Part shown: positions 1 through 6,449 of the stretch, in pieces
How the letters are laid out: each line of letters starts with the position of its first letter
Position numbering within the stretch: position 1 is the stretch's first letter
Origin: an uncultured Sphingobacteriales bacterium
Lineage (GTDB): Bacteria; Bacteroidota; Bacteroidia; Chitinophagales; Chitinophagaceae
Length of the DNA: 7,521 nucleotides
Assembly: GCA_946887085.1 (NCBI GenBank)
Contig: CAMPKG010000171.1
Location: 1-7,521, forward strand
Direction of reading: 5' to 3'
Program-made: the position numbers and the translations under genes
The notes under the pieces: generated by a model
Told to the model about the DNA's origin: nothing
Databases searched by the model: none
What the model saw: only the letters and a program-made list of their open reading frames with translations

Positions 1-186
1 GTATATAACCTGGGTAAACGTTTCGCATTGAATGTTGAAGCCGGCATGAAGGTCAAACGAATCTCTGCAAAGATGACCACAGAATTCTTTTACCCCGGCC
101 ACGGCACTGTTATAAACGAACAGAGGGTGTCGTACTCAGATCTTTACGTGCCGGTTTCGGTGGGGGTCAGGTATAAATTCAATTAA
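1..186 (+). CDS. Outer-membrane beta-barrel protein, C-terminal fragment (start outside window)
   Basis: Frame 1 is open from the first base to the TAA at 184-186 and gives 61 residues of a protein that begins before the window. The residues alternate polar and hydrophobic, as in membrane beta strands, for example LNVEAGMKVKRI and LYVPVSVGVRYKFN. The end in an aromatic residue followed by one polar residue (…YKFN) is typical of the last strand of Bacteroidetes porin-like or OmpW/OprF-like small barrels, where it acts as the insertion signal for the BAM complex. The gene lies 21 bases before the next one on the same strand, whose C-terminal part aligns with it by eye (FxxNxExG…YS…LYxPxS), so the two are probably tandem paralogues in one operon. 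The specific function is not known. The barrel assignment is an inference from strand pattern and terminus. Confidence 0.7.
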   Translation, partial: VYNLGKRFALNVEAGMKVKRISAKMTTEFFYPGHGTVINEQRVSYSDLYVPVSVGVRYKFN

Positions 187-207
187 ATGACGTATAACAG
201 GTGATTT

Positions 208-771
208 ATGAAAAATTTTCTGGCTGCCTTCATTCTACTATCTTTTGCTGCAAATGCACAGGAAGCAGCGCCACCGTTACCTCTAAGCAAAGTAGAGCTA
301 GGTATTTCACATGGGTGGGCATGGAAAACGAACTTCATGACTGATGCATCAGCGCCCGAACACACTGTTAGCATCTTTCGGAATTTTAGAAATTTTCAGG
401 CAGGGATTGGCCTGCAATTTGGTATCGGGGAGGTGGTCTACAAACTCAATGGCAGGTTTATTGCTCCTACACTGGTTGCGAATAAACTAATGCGATTTAA
501 TAAGTTTTATCTCTATGGAGGTGGAAGAGCCGGATACATAGACAGCCGAAATGCTGGATATATTACCAATACCGGGAGGAGCGAAGGATATACCGTGGGA
601 TTACAATCGGGAGTTGTTTGGCACGGAGAGCATTTTGGGTTCAATGCGGAGCTAGGTGTAAGAAGCGAACAACTCTGGACAACTGTTACCCAAGATATTG
701 GATATGCACCATCTACCTATCGCTATAGCTATCGGGACAATTATTTCAATTTATATTTCCCGCTTTCGTGA
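208..771 (+). CDS. Small exported outer-membrane beta-barrel-like protein, possibly lacking its last strand
   Basis: The 187-residue product starts with a clear signal peptide: MKNF, a hydrophobic core LAAFILLSFA, and a probable cut after ANA before QEAA (about residue 17). The rest is a series of amphipathic strands with many Gly, Tyr and Phe residues, such as VELGISHGWAW, FQAGIGLQFGIG, FYLYGGGRAGYI, YTVGLQSGVVWHG and FGFNAELGVR, as expected for an 8-10-strand outer-membrane barrel. It follows the fragment at 1-186 by 21 bases and is probably its paralogue and operon partner. The start at 208 is the natural one because the signal peptide begins there. One oddity is that the protein stops at …NLYFPLS, whereas the paralogue continues PVSVGVRYKFN. 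The final strand with its aromatic terminus is therefore missing, and the gene may be a truncated, decaying copy. I do not recognise a named family. Confidence 0.75.
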   Translation: MKNFLAAFILLSFAANAQEAAPPLPLSKVELGISHGWAWKTNFMTDASAPEHTVSIFRNFRNFQAGIGLQFGIGEVVYKLNGRFIAPTLVANKLMRFNKFYLYGGGRAGYIDSRNAGYITNTGRSEGYTVGLQSGVVWHGEHFGFNAELGVRSEQLWTTVTQDIGYAPSTYRYSYRDNYFNLYFPLS

Positions 772-798
772 GGTGATAACGGAAATAGCGGATAAGTA

Positions 799-829
799 AA
801 AAGGCTGCCAACCGGCAGCCTTTTGTTTT
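799..829 (+). terminator. Rho-independent terminator after the barrel genes
   Basis: An 11-base perfect stem, AAAAGGCTGCC (799-809) with GGCAGCCTTTT (814-824), encloses a 4-base AACC loop and is followed by a T-rich run to 829. It lies 28 bases after the stop of the barrel gene. Because the stem begins with A residues it would also end transcripts from the minus strand, where a dxs remnant ends 24 bases away. It therefore looks like an original bidirectional terminator between two convergent genes. Confidence 0.9.
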
Positions 830-847
830 ATAAACTACTAGTTTGAA

Positions 848-974
848 TTAAACAGTAACAGCCGCATTCACCCTATCACCTACCAGCTCCCTCACCAGCT
901 TCGGCAATCGCCTTTGCATCATAACCACATTCACGGTGCAGCTCTTCAGGCTTGCCGTGTTCCCCTACGCGGTT
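848..974 (-). pseudogene. dxs (relic): Remnant of the 3' end of a dxs gene (frameshifted)
   Basis: Read on the minus strand, this stretch encodes EHGKPEELHRECGYDAKAIAEA, split here only by the quotation limit: EHGKPEELHREC then GYDAKAIAEA. This is identical in those residues to the C-terminus of the intact dxs at 2516-4435. One extra C at 895/896 then shifts the frame. After correction it continues VRELVGDRVNAAVTV to a TAA stop at 848-850, compared with VKEMVGDKVIV in the intact gene. Over 872-974 against 2528-2629 I count 84 of 102 bases identical apart from the single insertion. Of 17 changed codons, 11 are synonymous and most of the others conservative (K to R twice, M to L, I to V). Similarity fades beyond about 974, and no upstream dxs sequence is visible. 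An uncorrected minus-strand ORF of under 60 codons runs through it but has no recognisable fold. It is most likely a dead remnant of a second or replaced dxs. Confidence 0.85.
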
Positions 975-1185
975 GACAGAAATCGCTCGTTTCCTGCGAC
1001 ACTCATATTTTGTAAATACCTTAAACCCGCGCCGGCACTGCATTTCAGTCATCGCAAAACGTCAACAATTCATTATCAATCGTTTAGCACAATTCATGCA
1101 AAAATCGTCAAAAACACTCACCATGATTACGCATAAAATCTCCCGTTTCAGTTAAGCAGCATACCATGCTGTCCGTTTTAATTCG
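975..1185. other. Gene-free spacer between the dxs remnant and the FISUMP promoter
   Basis: I find no supportable gene here. Short ORFs exist in several frames but lack signal peptides, family motifs or sensible starts. The minus-strand continuation of the dxs remnant (rich in Arg and Lys) does not resemble Dxs. The only visible structure is a perfect 6-base inverted repeat with a 3-base loop at 1157-1171 (CAGCAT-acc-ATGCTG), about 15 bases upstream of the -33 box, and two copies of ACAATTCAT some 20 bases apart. The stretch may be decayed dxs or neighbouring sequence that is no longer recognisable. Confidence 0.5.
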
Positions 1186-1213
1186 TTGCAAATACAAAGT
1201 ACGCATAGCTTTG
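1186..1213 (+). promoter_or_regulatory. Bacteroidetes-type promoter for the FISUMP gene
   Basis: TTG at 1186-1188 is followed after exactly 17 bases by TAGCTTTG at 1206-1213. This matches the Bacteroidetes primary sigma factor pattern (TTG at -33, N17-23, TAnnTTTG at -7). Transcription would start near 1220 and leave a leader of roughly 80 bases before the ATG at 1302. The boxes are seen in the sequence; activity is inferred. Confidence 0.65.
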
Positions 1214-1301
1214 CCTTTGCCTATTACACCATCTCTTGCACCAATGCATTCCGGAAAGAAGCGTGATCATATTTTATTCACCATTTTAAAGAACAAAATC
1301 T

Positions 1302-2447
1302 ATGGTACGTTTTGTATTCTCCGTTCTGATCATCCTGTTCTTTGCCGAAAACCTGAAAGCACAGAACGAAATCATCCTTTGGAAACACGAAGGTATGCAT
1401 GCAACCAAGAAAGGCAAGCCGAGCCCCACTCCTTATTATTTCCAGAACTGCAGCAACCCGCTTCTCAGTTGCAACTTCGTTGCCGGCGAGCCTGTGCAGG
1501 GCACTGTGACTTTGCATTATGTCAACGGCACCGGCGCTGCGTATCCCGCATTTAGTGCCACCGTCAATGGAGTCACGCTCAGTACGCCTGCGGGCACGCT
1601 CAACTCAGGCCCCGGCGGCTACAGCTATGGTAGCATCGTGTTCATGGCTTCTGGCATGCCGCTGGTAGCGGGCAACATGAGCATTCCGGTGAGCATCGCG
1701 GGAAGCCCGGTTTGCAATGTGCTCATCAATGTGCTGACACCCGCACCCACAGGCAATTGCAGCGATCCCGGCGCTACAGTAGGATCCACCGGTTGTGTGG
1801 TATTCAACTACCGCGGGATGCAACTAACCAACACCACAGTGCGGGCAGCGGATGGTAAAATATGGCTGCAGCAAAACCTCGGCGGCTGGATTGCTCAGGA
1901 TGCCCTCGATGCTACCGGGCACTACTTCCAGTGGGGTCGTTGGGACGATGGTCACCAGGGTAACAGCAGCTTCATTACCGGCAGTAACACCCTGCAGGAT
2001 CCGGCAGATATTCCGCTGGGCTATGCACGGTTCATCATTGGGTCAAACCTGGGCACACAGTGGTGGGGTAACGGCAGCATTACTGATACTTGGATCGGCA
2101 CTACTATATCGGCCACCAATGGCAAAGATCCCTGTGCGGCGCTGGGCAGCGGTTGGCACATGCCTGACATCACCGACTGGAGCAACCTTAAAGCTGCCGA
2201 GGTCATCACAGACCATACCTCTGCTTTTGCGTCCAACCTTAAGCTCTCGCTCTCCGGCTGGCGCAACATGACCGGCGGCAACGTAGTCATCTATCCCGAC
2301 TTTGAGGAAGGCATCTACTGGTCAAGGACACCTTCCGTCGATGTCGGCAGCCGTGCGCAGCTCTTCTACTTCGATAGGGAGGGCAATGTTTTCACCGGTG
2401 TCAGTGAACGCGGTTATGGTTACAGCGTGCGCTGCGTAAAAAACTAA
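1302..2447 (+). CDS. Exported FISUMP-domain protein (Fibrobacter succinogenes major paralogous domain)
   Basis: The 381-residue product has a signal peptide (MVRF, core VFSVLIILFFA, probable cut after LKA at residue 20, leaving QNE). Residues 60-150 form a Gly/Ser/Thr-rich, beta-strand-like segment (GTVTLHYVNGTG, SIPVSIAGSPVCNVLINV) resembling surface Ig-like or adhesin modules. From about 167 to the end the FISUMP pattern is clear: GKIWLQQNLG (185-194), HYFQWGR (207-213), DPCAALGSGWHMPDITDW (276-293), LSGWRN (317-322), GIYWSR (337-342) and the terminal YGYSVRCVKN. The seven cysteines after the signal peptide would allow disulfides. FISUMP proteins are secreted or surface proteins of fibrobacters and Bacteroidetes; their biochemical role is not settled. 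I see no T9SS sorting domain, since the protein ends directly with the FISUMP motif. The gene is a single transcription unit with its own promoter and terminator, and is richer in G+C by eye than the barrel genes to its left. The start follows an A-rich stretch and opens the signal peptide. Confidence 0.88.
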   Translation: MVRFVFSVLIILFFAENLKAQNEIILWKHEGMHATKKGKPSPTPYYFQNCSNPLLSCNFVAGEPVQGTVTLHYVNGTGAAYPAFSATVNGVTLSTPAGTLNSGPGGYSYGSIVFMASGMPLVAGNMSIPVSIAGSPVCNVLINVLTPAPTGNCSDPGATVGSTGCVVFNYRGMQLTNTTVRAADGKIWLQQNLGGWIAQDALDATGHYFQWGRWDDGHQGNSSFITGSNTLQDPADIPLGYARFIIGSNLGTQWWGNGSITDTWIGTTISATNGKDPCAALGSGWHMPDITDWSNLKAAEVITDHTSAFASNLKLSLSGWRNMTGGNVVIYPDFEEGIYWSRTPSVDVGSRAQLFYFDREGNVFTGVSERGYGYSVRCVKN

Positions 2448-2463
2448 ACTGCTGTTTTTAAAT

Positions 2464-2500
2464 AAAAAGCCGGGCAAGTATAAACCTTGCCCGGCTTTTT
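2464..2500. terminator. Bidirectional terminator between the FISUMP gene and dxs
   Basis: A 15-base perfect stem, AAAAAGCCGGGCAAG (2464-2478) with CTTGCCCGGCTTTTT (2486-2500), closes a 7-base loop. It has A residues on one side and T residues on the other, so it ends transcription in both directions. It lies 16 bases after the FISUMP stop and 15 bases beyond the dxs stop, and so serves both convergent genes. Confidence 0.95.
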
Positions 2501-2515
2501 ATATTGAAGTCTATT

Positions 2516-4435
2516 CTACACTATCACCTTATCTCCCACCATCTCCTTCACAGCCTCAGCAATAGCCTTGGCATCATAACCACATTCGCGATGGAGTTCT
2601 TCTGGCTTGCCGTGTTCTACTATGCGGTCGGGTATGCCGAGTATCTTTACTTCAGGGGTATAGCCATTCGCAGCCATGAATTCAAGCACTGCGCTGCCAA
2701 AGCCACCTACTACAGTGCCGTCTTCCACGGTCACTATCTTGGTGAAACGTTGTGCTATCTCGTGCAGCAGCTCTTCATCCAGCGGCTTTACAAAACGCAT
2801 GTCGTAGTGCGCAGGGTTCAACCCTTCAATAGCTAAACCGGCACAGGCAGTCACGGCAAAATTGCCCGGGTGGCCGAAGCTCAGTATCGCTACTTCTTCG
2901 CCGTCTTTTATCATGCGGCCTTTGCCCACTTCCATCTGGCGGAATGGTGTACGCCACTCAGGCATCACACCTTGTCCGCGCGGGTAACGGATAACGAAAG
3001 GAAGTTTATTGTCTTCGTGCTGTGCGGTGTACATCAGGTTGCGCAGCTCTTCTTCATTCATCGGCGCGGTCACTACCATGTTGGGCACGCAACGCATGTA
3101 TGGTATATCGTAAGCGCCGTGGTGTGTTGGTCCATCTTCGCCCACAAGTCCGGCACGGTCAAGGCAAAAGATAACAGGAAGCTTTTGTATAGCCACGTCA
3201 TGTATCACCATGTCGTATGCACGCTGCATGAACGAGCTATAGATATTGCAGAACACCCGCAGCCCGCGTGTTGCCATACCGGCACTTACAGTTACGGCAT
3301 GCTGCTCGGCAATGCCCACGTCAAATGCACGATCAGGCATTTTCTCCATCATGAATTTGAGGGAGCAGCCTGAAGGCATGGCCGGAGTGATACCCATAAC
3401 AGTCGGGTTCATTTCCGCCAGTTCTATTATCGTGTGTCCGAATACATCCTGGTATTTAGGAGGCTCGGGAACGGGAGCAACTTTTTTATTGATCTTACCG
3501 GTTATCTTATCGAAAGTTCCCGGTGCATGCCACAGAGTCTGGTCTTTTTCGGCAAGGTCGTAGCCTTTGCCCTTTACCGTTTTGATGTGCAGCAGCTTAG
3601 GCCCTTGTATGTCTTTCAGGTGTTCCAGTATCTCCACCAGCTTCAGTACGTTATGGCCATCTATCGGTCCGAAATAACGCATTTTCATCGCCTCGAATAG
3701 GTTGCTCGTTTTAGAGACAAGACCCTTGAGGCTGGCTTCCAACTTCGATGCCATGCCCTGCTGCACCTCGCCATAAGGCAGTTTGCCCAGCAGTTTCCAT
3801 ACATCGTCGCGGAACTTATTATAGGTATGAGAAGTAGTAATGTCGGTCAGGTATTCTTTCAGCGCGCCCACGTTCGGGTCTATCGACATGTTATTGTCGT
3901 TGAGGATAACGAGCACATTGCTGTTGCTCACACCCGCATGGTTCAGCGCTTCGAAAGGCATGCCCGCTGTCATAGCGCCATCGCCGATAACGGCTACGTG
4001 CTGTCGGCCGGTCTCGCCTTTGTATTTGCTGGCGATGGCCATACCCAGCGCTGCTGATATGGAAGTGGAGGAGTGTCCTACACCGAAGGCATCGTATTCG
4101 CTTTCACTGCGTTTGGGGAAGCCACTAAGCCCGCCGTATTTGCGGTTGGTATGAAACTGCTGCCGGCGGCCGGTGAGTATTTTATGTCCGTAAGCCTGGT
4201 GGCCCACATCCCATACCAATTGATCATCTGGTGTGTTCAGCACATAGTGCAGGGCGACGGTCAGCTCTACCACGCCCAGGCTGGCGCCAAAATGCCCGCC
4301 ATGAACACTTACGCAATCGATAATGAATTGCCGCAGCTCGGTGCAGACTTGTTGTAATTCAGCTTTGCTTAATTTTTTGAGATCAGCCGGTGTGTTGATC
4401 TTACTAAGCAGTGGCCCTGCGGCTAGTTCTTCCAT
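2516..4435 (-). CDS. dxs: 1-deoxy-D-xylulose-5-phosphate synthase
   Basis: The enzyme condenses pyruvate and glyceraldehyde 3-phosphate, using thiamine diphosphate and Mg2+, to give DXP. This is the first step of the cytoplasmic MEP route to isoprenoids and a branch to thiamine and pyridoxal. The 639 residues are a normal full length. The N-terminal ThDP domain shows WDVGHQAYGHK (75-85), GVGHSSTSIS (118-127), GDGAMTAG (151-158) and NDNNMSID (179-186), which form the GDG-x-N metal/diphosphate site. It continues with YFGPIDGHN (254-262) and KTVKGKGY (285-292). The transketolase-like middle domain has DVGIAEQHA with the catalytic Glu377, SFMQRAYDMVIHD (401-413) and DRAGLVGEDGPTHHG (426-440). The C-terminal domain carries IRYPRG (482-487) and HGKPEELHRECGYD (608-621). 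The start at 4435 gives the expected N-terminus and has a promoter-like element upstream. No defects are visible. A frameshifted relic of another dxs tail lies at 848-974. Confidence 0.98.
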   Translation of the reverse strand: MEELAAGPLLSKINTPADLKKLSKAELQQVCTELRQFIIDCVSVHGGHFGASLGVVELTVALHYVLNTPDDQLVWDVGHQAYGHKILTGRRQQFHTNRKYGGLSGFPKRSESEYDAFGVGHSSTSISAALGMAIASKYKGETGRQHVAVIGDGAMTAGMPFEALNHAGVSNSNVLVILNDNNMSIDPNVGALKEYLTDITTSHTYNKFRDDVWKLLGKLPYGEVQQGMASKLEASLKGLVSKTSNLFEAMKMRYFGPIDGHNVLKLVEILEHLKDIQGPKLLHIKTVKGKGYDLAEKDQTLWHAPGTFDKITGKINKKVAPVPEPPKYQDVFGHTIIELAEMNPTVMGITPAMPSGCSLKFMMEKMPDRAFDVGIAEQHAVTVSAGMATRGLRVFCNIYSSFMQRAYDMVIHDVAIQKLPVIFCLDRAGLVGEDGPTHHGAYDIPYMRCVPNMVVTAPMNEEELRNLMYTAQHEDNKLPFVIRYPRGQGVMPEWRTPFRQMEVGKGRMIKDGEEVAILSFGHPGNFAVTACAGLAIEGLNPAHYDMRFVKPLDEELLHEIAQRFTKIVTVEDGTVVGGFGSAVLEFMAANGYTPEVKILGIPDRIVEHGKPEELHRECGYDAKAIAEAVKEMVGDKVIV

Positions 4436-4465
4436 TCACGTGTTGTAAAACGGTCAAAAATAAAT

Positions 4466-4498
4466 AAAAGATACGAGGTTACGAGGTTTATATGTAAA
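4466..4498 (-). promoter_or_regulatory. Candidate dxs promoter
   Basis: On the minus strand TATCTTTT (4466-4473) matches TAnnTTTG in all but the last base, with TTTA (4495-4498) 21 bases upstream as a weak -33 box. Transcription would start near 4459 and give a leader of about 24 bases. The spacer holds an 8-base tandem duplication (ACGAGGTT at 4473-4480 and 4481-4488 on the plus strand). The -33 box is imperfect, so the call is tentative. Confidence 0.45.
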
Positions 4499-4603
4499 CT
4501 AATGTTCAATTGTTGATCGTGAGTCTGTTACCGTATCCGCTGCCCTGCTCATAGCCTTGTGCTAAATACCTAGCAATTATGCTGCCAATTAAACAGTGCC
4601 CCG

Positions 4604-4611
4604 TACCTTTG
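4604..4611 (+). promoter_or_regulatory. -7 box for the CPBP protease-cdsA unit
   Basis: TACCTTTG is a perfect TAnnTTTG box, followed by C as is common in this group. No TTG lies 17-23 bases upstream. Transcription would start near 4617, after the ATG at 4579. This supports the later ATG at 4630 as the true start of the protease, with a leader of only about 12 bases. Confidence 0.55.
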
Positions 4612-4629
4612 CCTGCGAAAAAAATCTTA

Positions 4630-5619
4630 ATGTTCAAAAACCGTTACTGGCGTGAGTACCCCATGTGGATGCAGGTATTGCTGTTTGGCCTGATGATATT
4701 TACCCTCGTTTCTTTTTTTACGGTGGTGGCGTCAGTAATTGTTCCTAAACTTACTGGTTATACTGCGGTAGAAGCCATAGGCATAACTACTTCCAGTTCC
4801 GGGCTGCTTATCGATGCTTTTCTGCTAATGCAAACGCTGTATTCCATAGGCATTTTCCTTGCCCCTGCTTTATTGTTCTCCTATTTTACCCACCCGTCCC
4901 CGGCAGAATACCTCGGCCTGCGCAAACCGGGTAAAAACATACAATGGTTGCTCGTGACCATTGTCATGCTCAGCGCCCTACCCATATTGCTGGGGATCCA
5001 GGCCATTGTCAGCAGTTTCGATCTTGGAGAAAGTATCAGGAAGGCACAGGAACGTAATGAGGAAGTTACGAAGGCAATATTGACGATGAAAACCTTCACA
5101 GCATTTGTAAAAGCTTTTGTGGTGATTGCCATTATACCTGCTATCGCGGAAGAATTGATGTTCCGTGGTATAGCGATGAGGATGATACACTCACGATCAA
5201 GGAAAATTGGAGTTGCTATTGCCGTGTCTGCTTTTCTCTTCGCCATGTTTCACAGCAGCCCCACAGGTTTGTTATCTATTTTCTTCGCAGGCGTTTTGTT
5301 AGGCACTATTTATTATCTGACAGGTTCGATATGGCTGAGCATGCTGGCACACCTGATAAACAATGGCCTGCAGGTGGTAGTTATTTATATAGGCAACAGT
5401 AACCCCGCCATAAAGACTTTTGTTGAAGGCGATAACATACCCTGGCAATGGCCCGTAATGGGACTGGTTGTTTTCAGTGCTTCGTTTTATTTACTTTGGA
5501 AGTACCGGACGCCTCTGCCTGATGACTGGTCAGACAATTTCAAAGGCGAGGAAAGAGAAGATAACCGATGGGATTTCGAGAAGAAGGATGATGAAGGTCA
5601 AAACGACCAACTCAATTAA
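4630..5619 (+). CDS. CPBP-family (CAAX protease/bacteriocin-processing type) intramembrane protease
   Basis: The 329-residue protein (numbered from the ATG at 4630) is very hydrophobic, with about eight membrane segments, for example 14-38, 66-85, 105-126, 160-173, 194-207, 213-230 and 273-290. It carries the CPBP glutamic-protease motifs in order: EELMFRG (EE at 174-175, R179), FAMFH (204-208, H208) and HLINN (H241, N245). These Glu and His residues bind the catalytic centre inside the membrane. The family includes eukaryotic CAAX endoproteases and bacterial proteins of mostly unknown substrate. The tail from about 295 is hydrophilic, rich in Asp, Glu and Lys, and probably cytoplasmic. An ATG at 4579 would add 17 residues but lies upstream of the -7 box at 4604, so I prefer 4630. 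The gene is followed by cdsA after 8 bases, indicating co-transcription. Its substrate cannot be told from sequence. Confidence 0.9.
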   Translation: MFKNRYWREYPMWMQVLLFGLMIFTLVSFFTVVASVIVPKLTGYTAVEAIGITTSSSGLLIDAFLLMQTLYSIGIFLAPALLFSYFTHPSPAEYLGLRKPGKNIQWLLVTIVMLSALPILLGIQAIVSSFDLGESIRKAQERNEEVTKAILTMKTFTAFVKAFVVIAIIPAIAEELMFRGIAMRMIHSRSRKIGVAIAVSAFLFAMFHSSPTGLLSIFFAGVLLGTIYYLTGSIWLSMLAHLINNGLQVVVIYIGNSNPAIKTFVEGDNIPWQWPVMGLVVFSASFYLLWKYRTPLPDDWSDNFKGEEREDNRWDFEKKDDEGQNDQLN

Positions 5620-5627
5620 AACAACGC

Positions 5628-6449
5628 ATGGCTTTACACTGGCCTACATTTTTTACCCGCCTTGGCAGCGCCATTATCTTCTGCATCGTGATGATGGCGG
5701 GGCTATTGCTGCACAGGTGGGGTTTTGTTGCATTGGTTGCACTGATACAGGCGCTATGCCTGCGCGACTATTTCAGGCTGATACAGAAGATCTATCCTGA
5801 CGCTAAGTGGCCGAAGGCCTTGCCCGCTATCGTCCAGGCTATTGCGCTGATCATCCTGCTATTGTTGCAGGTATACTATGAAATGCGTGTTGCGCCGGTG
5901 TTGCTGTGCCTGTGGCCGGTGGCTGTTGCTCTACCCCTGTTGCTGCAGCAGAAAAAATTTGCAACGGATGCCAGGCTGCAAGCGCTGGGCGGTATGTTGT
6001 ATGTAGCTATGCCTATGCATGCGCTCTTGCTGCTGGGACAAAAACATATCATGCCACCTGTGTTCCCGCTCGCGCTGATACTCATGATCTGGACCAACGA
6101 TACCATGGCCTACCTCGTTGGCTCATTTATTGGTAAAACGCCGTTCTCTAAAATATCTCCAAAGAAAACCTGGGAAGGAACAGCGGGAGGGGGGATACTG
6201 ACCATTGCAGGTGCAGCGGTATTCGGCTACTATACAGATCACTATCGAATGATCGACTGGATGGTGCTGGCTTTATGCGCAGCAGTTGCAGGTACCATCG
6301 GCGACCTGTTTGAATCAAAACTCAAACGCCTGGCCAATGTTAAAGACTCCGGCACCATGATGCCCGGCCATGGCGGCGCACTCGACAGGTTTGATTCCCT
6401 GCTGTTTGCAGCACCTTTCGCGTGTTTGTATATTTATTTATTCGTCTGA
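5628..6449 (+). CDS. cdsA: Phosphatidate cytidylyltransferase (CDP-diacylglycerol synthase)
   Basis: The enzyme joins CTP and phosphatidic acid to form CDP-diacylglycerol, the precursor of all major phospholipids, in the inner membrane. The 273-residue protein has many membrane segments (about 10-28, 31-44, 66-82, 89-106, 118-136, 142-156, 186-200, 211-225 and 258-272). The C-terminal family signature is complete: S230-K-L-K-R234, then K239-D240-S-G, then H248-G-G-A-L-D253-R-F-D256. Other conserved parts are WTNDTMAY (155-162), SPKKTWEGT (177-185) and GDLFES (225-230). The start at 5628 is 8 bases after the protease stop, so the genes form one transcription unit. The length is normal for the family. 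Its product normally feeds PssA, which is not in this window, and then Psd encoded next. No defects are seen. Confidence 0.96.
   Translation: MALHWPTFFTRLGSAIIFCIVMMAGLLLHRWGFVALVALIQALCLRDYFRLIQKIYPDAKWPKALPAIVQAIALIILLLLQVYYEMRVAPVLLCLWPVAVALPLLLQQKKFATDARLQALGGMLYVAMPMHALLLLGQKHIMPPVFPLALILMIWTNDTMAYLVGSFIGKTPFSKISPKKTWEGTAGGGILTIAGAAVFGYYTDHYRMIDWMVLALCAAVAGTIGDLFESKLKRLANVKDSGTMMPGHGGALDRFDSLLFAAPFACLYIYLFV

Noticed and set aside
848..974. Attachment site left by an integrase
   Set aside because: The copy is 82% identical over ~100 bases, without an exact core, tRNA gene or integrase nearby. Homologous recombination or an old paralogue explains it better.
936..1155. Two overlapping plus-strand frames of 66-67 codons
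   Set aside because: They run opposite to the dxs remnant and continue into spacer. They have no signal peptide or family motif, and the composition looks random.
1166..1555. Plus-strand frame of 129 codons overlapping the FISUMP start
   Set aside because: It covers the promoter and the FISUMP signal peptide in another frame. The protein is Arg/His/Cys-rich with no recognisable fold.
2870..3373. Plus-strand frame of 167 codons inside dxs
   Set aside because: It is antisense to the conserved catalytic region of dxs and rich in His and Cys, as expected for a shadow frame.
4579..4629. Upstream ATG adding 17 residues to the CPBP protease
   Set aside because: A perfect TAnnTTTG box lies within this stretch, and the extra residues do not look like part of a membrane protein start.
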